Shown piece by piece: positions 58,932 through 64,000 of a DNA stretch of 64,000 bases. The position numbers and the translations under genes are program-made. Position 1 is the first letter of the stretch. Every line of letters begins with the position of its first letter. The stretch spans positions 21,148,001 through 21,212,000 of the forward strand of contig CM028889.1 in NCBI GenBank assembly GCA_016801885.1, read 5' to 3'. The notes under the pieces are model-generated. The model did not search any database and was not told the origin of the DNA. It saw only the letters and a list, made by a program, of their open reading frames with translations. The DNA is from Toxotes chatareus. Lineage: Eukaryota; Chordata; Actinopteri; Toxotidae.

Positions 58932-59875
58932 AATCTGAATTCAAAAGTAAAGAACTCCATGTGCCAGCACATGTAGGACTTATTAATTAGCAAGTTAGAT
59001 CTTGTTTTCCCTTTGCTTCTTGTTACAGCTATGTGTTGTTTTGTCATATGGCTGACTGACTCCCAAGAGTTGCCACTAACACCCTTAGAATTGAACCGTG
59101 TTTGAGTTTGATGGACCAAGTCAGAGCTAAAGTGTGACAGTTTGTGTTCGCTGATTGCGTTACACATTATCTGTAAAAGTTCGATAGGCTGATCATATTT
59201 GAGGGCTGTGTTTCTGTGGTTTTGTTTAGGTATCTGTCATTTTCAGAAAGTAACAACAGTTTATTGTTTAGTGTTTTTTTTTTTCCACCCCTGCGCCTGA
59301 TGCGTAAGTAAAGCACCAACACGTGTGATATCTGGAGTCCAGCATGCAATGTGGTAACATCTGAGAGTCCAACTTCAGCCACATGTGAGGATATTTTTCA
59401 TCTCCTCTGTCCATGTTTCTCTCAGTGTCTACACTGTTTTGTTTCCAGCCTCTGCGCCTCAGCAGCACAGTTCCTAAAACCACAGGGAAATGGCTGAGTG
59501 CCACCGAGGCTCTTTAGCTCAGAGCTGCAGAGCTGCAGAGCTTTACATCACACATTTACAGCCCCTCCGCAGTGTATATGATCTTCATACTGTAAAATGT
59601 TGTTTATCCAAGCTCCATCTCAGATGACACAGTGATGATTTTCTGCCAGTTGTGCACATTTGCTGGACTTCAGCTGATGGGCCACATGAAATGAAACAAG
59701 TCACATTTGCGGATGAAGAGAGAGCACGAGCTTGGTTTTTAGTTTTGAAATAATCTTTCAAATGAGTGCCGTTTCCCAGAGTGAAATGAGGAGATTTGAG
59801 TAGCAAATGGAATGTAAAAGATGTGATCCTCAACACTGACTTCTCTCTTTCTCTCTCCTTGTCTCTGTTTTCCAG

Positions 59876-59948
59876 GTTAGCTTTATATGTGTATGAGTAT
59901 TTGCTGCATGTCGGCGCACAGAAATCAGCACAGACCTTCCTGTCAGAG
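59876..59948 (+). CDS. ssbp4: ssbp4, coding exon 2 (LisH motif)
   Basis: 73-bp exon that completes the split Lys codon and adds 24 codons: L-A-L-Y-V-Y-E-Y-L-L-H-V-G-A-Q-K-S-A-Q-T and then F-L-S-E. It ends in phase 0 at donor gtaaga (59949); the acceptor is gttttccag. This is identical to the LisH core of human SSBP2/3/4, which mediates dimerisation/tetramerisation and, with the following segment (the LUFS domain), LDB1 binding. Exon length and phases fit the family. Confidence 0.97.
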
Positions 59949-60179
59949 GTAAGACGTTCCTTCAGTTTGACCTCCTGTTCATAATGGATGAGAGTGATTC
60001 CCCCTCTATTGTATGAGCAGGATTGGAATTCACATTATAGGCTGATGTGGGTTCAAACAGCTGTTGAGTAATCTTACTGCAAGCCGGGGTCTGGACAGCA
60101 CTAGTACAGTATGTTAGTGAGTCAGTGCCAGTTTTTTTTTTTTTATAGTGGCTGAATAGCAGTGTTTGTTTTTTTAGTG

Positions 60180-60540
60180 TTTATTAATTTGGGACAGTGT
60201 AAACATGGCATCGGTTGGGCTACTTAATGTGATTACCTGCCCTTCATTATTAGCATTATTAGCTCCAATTTGTAATCATAAACGCTGTATAATTAGAGCA
60301 GTTTGACATATTGTAAGCATGTGTTGTTGCTCGCTTTCAGCTGTGACATTTAGAAAACGAAGCCAGGCCCTGTAAGTTAAATCGAGTGTACCTTTAGCAT
60401 TTGAAACCATTCCAAACATAACCATTTGTCCCAGGTCTGCTAGACTTATTAGTCTCATATTAGGCCCCCGAACTGTCGAAGAGGTAAGGGCTCTAATGTG
60501 TTGCATCCTCTTCCTTAATGGACATCCTTCCTGCTAATGG
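60180..60540. promoter_or_regulatory. Unique block in ssbp4 intron 2; candidate conserved element
   Basis: Rich in homeodomain-type words (tacttaatgtgattac, attattagcattattagctcc, tgtataattagagcag, cttattagtctcatattagg), without simple repeats or frames. Its texture is that of a vertebrate developmental enhancer. Conservation is untested. Confidence 0.25.
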
Positions 60541-60952
60541 TCCTGTGTCCAGGCCTTCTCCTGTACTACACCTCGCCTGTCCATTGGCTTTATTCAGCTC
60601 TATTTATACACTCCCCAACACTGAGAGAGGGGCTTTAATGGCAAGCCAGGGCGGGTCCATATCACTCAACTTTAATACTGGCATCATTTATCTGTCATTT
60701 CATTGGTTGAGCTCAGTTGAGGCACATAGAGATACTGCTGCACCAGCATGAGCTCAAATGATGCAGACACCCAGAAGTGAGAGTCCAGTAAGGTAGACAG
60801 TTTTAACAGGCAGGTCAGCCGGTCGCCTGTAAAAGTGATGGCAGTAAGCTTTGGTGAAGGAGGAAAGTTACTTTTTAAATATCTCTTTATTTATTTTGAT
60901 TTCATAGAGAGCAATGAAGTTCACATTACATGTACAGATATTAAAGGGACAG

Positions 60953-61010
60953 TTTGACATTTTGTGAAACACGCTTATTTGCGTTCTTGCTGAGAGTTAT
61001 GCCCTAATTA
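60953..61010 (+). repeat. 5' end of an abundant teleost interspersed repeat
   Basis: 'aaagggacagtttgacattt' plus 'acgcttatttgcgttcttgc' plus 'tgagagttat' is the characteristic opening of a short repeat very common in fish genomes. The remainder is lost. Confidence 0.65.
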
Positions 61011-62101
61011 ATCATTAAAAAAGTTAAATCTCTTCCAGTTCAGTTGAAAGGGGTTTGGATTTTTGAAGGAAAGAAATTAAAGAAAAAATAGAAGGGGGGG
61101 GGGAGAAAGAAAAACCTCAGAAAGAACAGAAACTTGCCTTAAATCACACTCGCTGGGACGGATGCATCAATCAGACGCAATCAGACAGAAATTGTTTGCC
61201 TTTGCTTACAGTGTGCAGGCAGGCGGGCACGGCTGCTGGAGGCTGGCCCAGCTGCCAACAACCAGGAGCGGACGTCTAAAATATGAAGCAGAGATGGAGG
61301 AGCAGCATGGGGAGATTAAGTGGTTGGGCTACAGAGAGCCGCGCTGATTTCAGAGCCCTTGTGGGTGAATCTTCTCCCAGAGATTGAGTGTTATTGGTGA
61401 ACTGCTGGAAAGGGGTGAAGTTCTGGGTCGCAGGCAACCAGAGGCACACACGCGTAGATTCACACACACTTAGACGGCCTCAAACAGGAATTAAAACAAC
61501 ATCTGCATAGACAGGGATTAAGACAACATACAGACAGACGTACACAAGCGCTTCATGTCCACAAGGCATGCTTGCTAAGACTGCTAAGTCAGTTTGACGC
61601 TGGTTGTCTCAGACGTTGCGCCTGGAACAGTATATTGCTTAATGATTTTGTTTATTTCAACCACGGCTTCATTTTTATTTAGTCGTCTTGTATGGTCAGA
61701 GTCAGTGTATTAGGATTAGACCAACAGTGATGGGTACATCCGAGCAAACACTGCAGCTTGACCTTTCACCTTTTCTCCAGCATGTGGTTCTAGCTGTAGG
61801 CTTCAAAGTGTTGAGGGATTTCTCGTGAGTATTTGAAGAAAGGTTGCAAGCAGATAGATTTAACATCTGCATCACGCAACATCCAGTGGCTGTGTTAGCA
61901 CTCACTTATTGTTCTCCAGCTCTTCTTAAAGTACACAAGACCTGATCACCCTATCCTTGCTTTGATTACCCCTGCCCCCATGCTCCTTTCTGTTATACTT
62001 TCATCCTCCTCCTCTTTGCCTCCTCTCCCTCTCTATATCCTCCTGTTAAACCTCCCCACTGCTCAGTGCCTCCTTGTTTCCTCCTCACTCTCCTGCTCCA
62101 A

Positions 62102-62137
62102 CTGTAGTGACCAGGAGTGTTCTCCTGGTCACTACAG
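62102..62137. repeat. Perfect 16-bp inverted repeat with 4-nt loop
   Basis: Arm CTGTAGTGACCAGGAG (62102-62117), loop tgtt, arm CTCCTGGTCACTACAG (62122-62137), with no mismatch. It lies in ssbp4 intron 2. The stem is too short for a microRNA precursor. Origin by local templated inversion is plausible. Confidence 0.95.
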
Positions 62138-62440
62138 AAAAATCTAGCCCCTCTGCAGGCAGTTTATCACAACCCATGGTTATGTTTTATTGTTAGGTGA
62201 CATCTAGGAATCTAGCGCCATAGTCGTGATGAGGGGAGGAAAAGAGGAGGTTTGAGTGGACGGAGAGGTCGACAAAACACAGGACTTTCACACAGGAGGC
62301 CGCTATTTACTTCCTTTGTGAAAACGATAGCCAACCTTGTTTCTGTTATCCATGACCATCCCTTAACTGCGCTTTTTAAAATTATTTTAGCCATGACAGT
62401 GGAAGTCCTCTAACCTTTAACAAAGTACAAAGTAGTTTTA

Positions 62441-62730
62441 CTTAGGAAAACATCTTCACCACTTCTACAGCACGTGTCGTCGCAGATAGTAAATAAAACA
62501 CTAGAAAATTGAGAAATACCTTCAAAGGAATGCATAAGAAGTATGTACAAGACACTACAAAGAACACTGCTAAAAAACTAAAATAAACACTGTTTTTATT
62601 GTCATTTTACAACACAGCTAGAGTTGTCTACTTGCTAAATTTATCTTGTAAACATACATTTTACATACTTGATGTGTTTTTCGTAATCCAACTATATGTT
62701 ATATTAAAGGGGTGAAGATGTTTTCTTAAG
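62441..62730. mobile_element. Foldback/MITE-like element with about 20-bp inverted ends
   Basis: GAAAACATCTTCACC at 62446-62460 is repeated exactly in inverse at 62711-62725. Outward extension (cttag versus inverse cttaa) gives about 20 bp with one mismatch. The A+T-rich interior has no frame. No clear target-site duplication was found, so mobility is only inferred. Confidence 0.45.
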
Positions 62731-62785
62731 CTGCTGTGCATTCAGCTCTCTCAGCACCTGTATATCACAGTCTCTGTCTTCACAC

Positions 62786-62788
<3 letters not shown>

Positions 62789-62834
<46 letters not shown>
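62789..62834. repeat. (CA)23 microsatellite
   Basis: A perfect CA array in ssbp4 intron 2. Confidence 0.95.
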
Positions 62835-62838
<4 letters not shown>

Positions 62839-63725
62839 TGTACAAATGTTTCAGTAGATAAAGGACTTCTATACTCGTAGGAGGACTGAAGGCGCACACA
62901 CACCTGCTCAGTGCCATCTAATGAGAGCGGCGCTATCACCTGGACTCTCCTGCCTCAATTAGCTTCTGTTCCTCCTTCTGTGAGAGGCACACACACGCAC
63001 GCGCACACACAAACACAGACACGCACTCACGTTTATAGTATACACACAATACACTTCTGTCCCCAAGAGCACTGCCACTCTTTGCTCTCCTGCACAGTGC
63101 AGCACTCAGCTCTTTAGCAGCATTAAATCAACAGGCCCACACCCACATACAGCACATCACATCACTATAAACTGCACTGGGGAAATCTATAGAATAGACA
63201 CTATAATAGAAATCTGAAGCTTGGATCTGTTTATATATATAGAAAGCGAGAGAGTGAGACAGAGAAAAATAGAGAAATCATGCTGCTCTCATGCTGTCCT
63301 CACAGACTCTGGTGAATCATCTCTCAGACTGTATGTATGCACTGAATCTGTGCGTGTTGGTGTGCCGAGTCACGTCAGTGGGAGTGTGTGAAGCAGGCTT
63401 CGGGTCTGCTATCTCTCACTGGATCTTATCTCAGTGTCCAGATACAGGCAGGGGCTCTGCTGGTTTGTGAGGGCAGTGGAGAGGGCTGCTGCTTCAAGAC
63501 AGTCACAGTGTCTTATCCACAAACTTCACACTGTACTGCACTTCACTGCACTGCCCGTCGGCCTATTTTTCTGTCCGACTATCGCTCTGTCTGTCTGAAG
63601 TTCGGAGGACAGTTGAGCAAAATGATTACATTATGCATAAAACATGCTGCGGTGTCTAATTCTTCATTTCTCTCCCCTGTCTTCTCCCTCCAACCCTTTT
63701 CCTCTATCCCACTGCTTTCCCTCAG

Positions 63726-63787
63726 ATCCGATGGGAGAAGAACATCACACTTGGGGAACCTCCAGGATTTTTACACTCATGGTGGTG
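63726..63787 (+). CDS. ssbp4: ssbp4, coding exon 3 (LUFS domain)
   Basis: Exon of 20 codons plus two bases: I-R-W-E-K-N-I-T-L-G-E-P-P-G-F-L-H-S-W-W, then 'tg' of a Cys codon before donor gtatgt (63788). It is identical to the SSBP2/3/4 family, where the text continues as C-V-F-W-D-L-Y. With exons 1 and 2 it reconstructs the first 63 residues of the protein. The Pro/Gly-rich remainder, with the transactivation region, lies beyond the window. Confidence 0.97.
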
Positions 63788-64000
63788 GTATGTATACGTT
63801 GATTCTCTCTTTTTCTTCTCTTTCTTGACCACACACACACACACACACCCATGTTTTTTCAACAGCTCACATTCATACTGTGGAAGTACTCTTGATGGCC
63901 TGAAAGAATGTGCAGGGGTGGAGAGGGACAGTAATTGCAGGGAATGCTAAGTGCATCATCTCACACATGTTTAAGTGCTGTACTCCTGACGTCCCCCTGA
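63788..64000 (+). other. ssbp4: ssbp4 intron 3, 5' part
   Basis: Begins gtatgtatac and includes a short (CA)n at about 63829-63848. It runs off the window end. Confidence 0.85.

Larger units (their letters stand above)
49815..59875 (+). other. ssbp4: ssbp4 intron 1 (about 10 kb, phase 2)
   Basis: GT-AG intron with donor gtaagt and acceptor ctctgttttccag. Its first 500 bases are moderately CpG-rich, as often found at a vertebrate promoter-proximal intron. It contains poly(T) runs (50420-50443, 51592-51604), (CT)n at 52267-52302, (TA)n at 53023-53068, (TG)n at 54949-54978, a short TIR-bounded element at 56732-57442, a fish repeat scrap at 58896-58931, and a unique block at 52020-52230. No internal gene is recognised on either strand. 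Confidence 0.85.
59949..63725 (+). other. ssbp4: ssbp4 intron 2 (3,777 bp, phase 0)
   Basis: Donor gtaaga; acceptor ctttccctcag. Contains a unique A+T-rich block (60180-60540), a fish-repeat start (60953-61005), a perfect 16-bp hairpin (62102-62137), a foldback element (62441-62730) and a (CA)n array (62789-62834). Confidence 0.85.

Overview
This is a stretch of a ray-finned (teleost) fish nuclear genome. Its few coding exons are short, have GT-AG introns and belong to vertebrate families. The rest is A+T-rich, mostly CpG-poor DNA crowded with (CA)n/(TC)n microsatellites and relics of teleost-type transposons (Tc1-like, Ty3/gypsy, an L2-type tail, several short families abundant in fish). No bacterial, phage or CRISPR structure is present. 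Most long reading frames are simple-sequence or chance frames.

Two genes are recognisable, both on the + strand and both cut by the window. At the left edge are the last four coding exons of tmem59l (34-139, 290-404, 991-1108, 2160-2318), encoding the end of the lumenal region, the single membrane helix and the cytoplasmic tail of a TMEM59-family Golgi/endomembrane protein. A probable long 3' UTR runs to one of several poly(A) signals between 3752 and 4091. At the right edge are the first three coding exons of an SSBP2/3/4 gene, best called ssbp4 (49759-49814, 59876-59948, 63726-63787). They encode the LisH/LUFS domain that binds LDB adaptors in LIM-homeodomain transcription complexes. The window ends in intron 3.

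Between the genes lie about 45 kb in which I find no convincing protein-coding exon. In order: a G-T-rich dispersed repeat (4.1-4.45 kb); a Tc1 fragment (4.6-4.86 kb); a microsatellite cluster (7.4-8.5 kb); a CpG-rich segment without a gene (8.74-8.96 kb); a gypsy remnant split by an LTR-like insertion (14.3-15.6 kb); a (TG)n-rich zone (17.9-19.6 kb); two copies of one fish repeat (17.5 and 28.6 kb); an L2 tail abutting a longer Tc1-like element (33.28-34.29 kb); 'ggttaaggtta' repeats (38 kb); and a few unique-looking blocks (12.3-12.7 and 46.0-46.6 kb) that could be cis-regulatory. The ssbp4 start is preceded by an A29 run and a 107-base purine tract, and followed by a moderately CpG-rich start of intron 1.

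The two genes are not functionally linked. Their adjacency is informative because human TMEM59L and SSBP4 lie close together on 19p13.11 while the paralogues TMEM59 and SSBP3 lie close together on 1p32, so the window looks like the fish version of an ancient duplicated pair. I do not see a clearly new biological system. The most unusual items are a perfect 16-bp hairpin in ssbp4 intron 2, the orphan CpG cluster, the ssbp4 5' leader, and a tmem59l tail that keeps TMEM59-like blocks but lacks the residues of the ATG16L1-binding motif.
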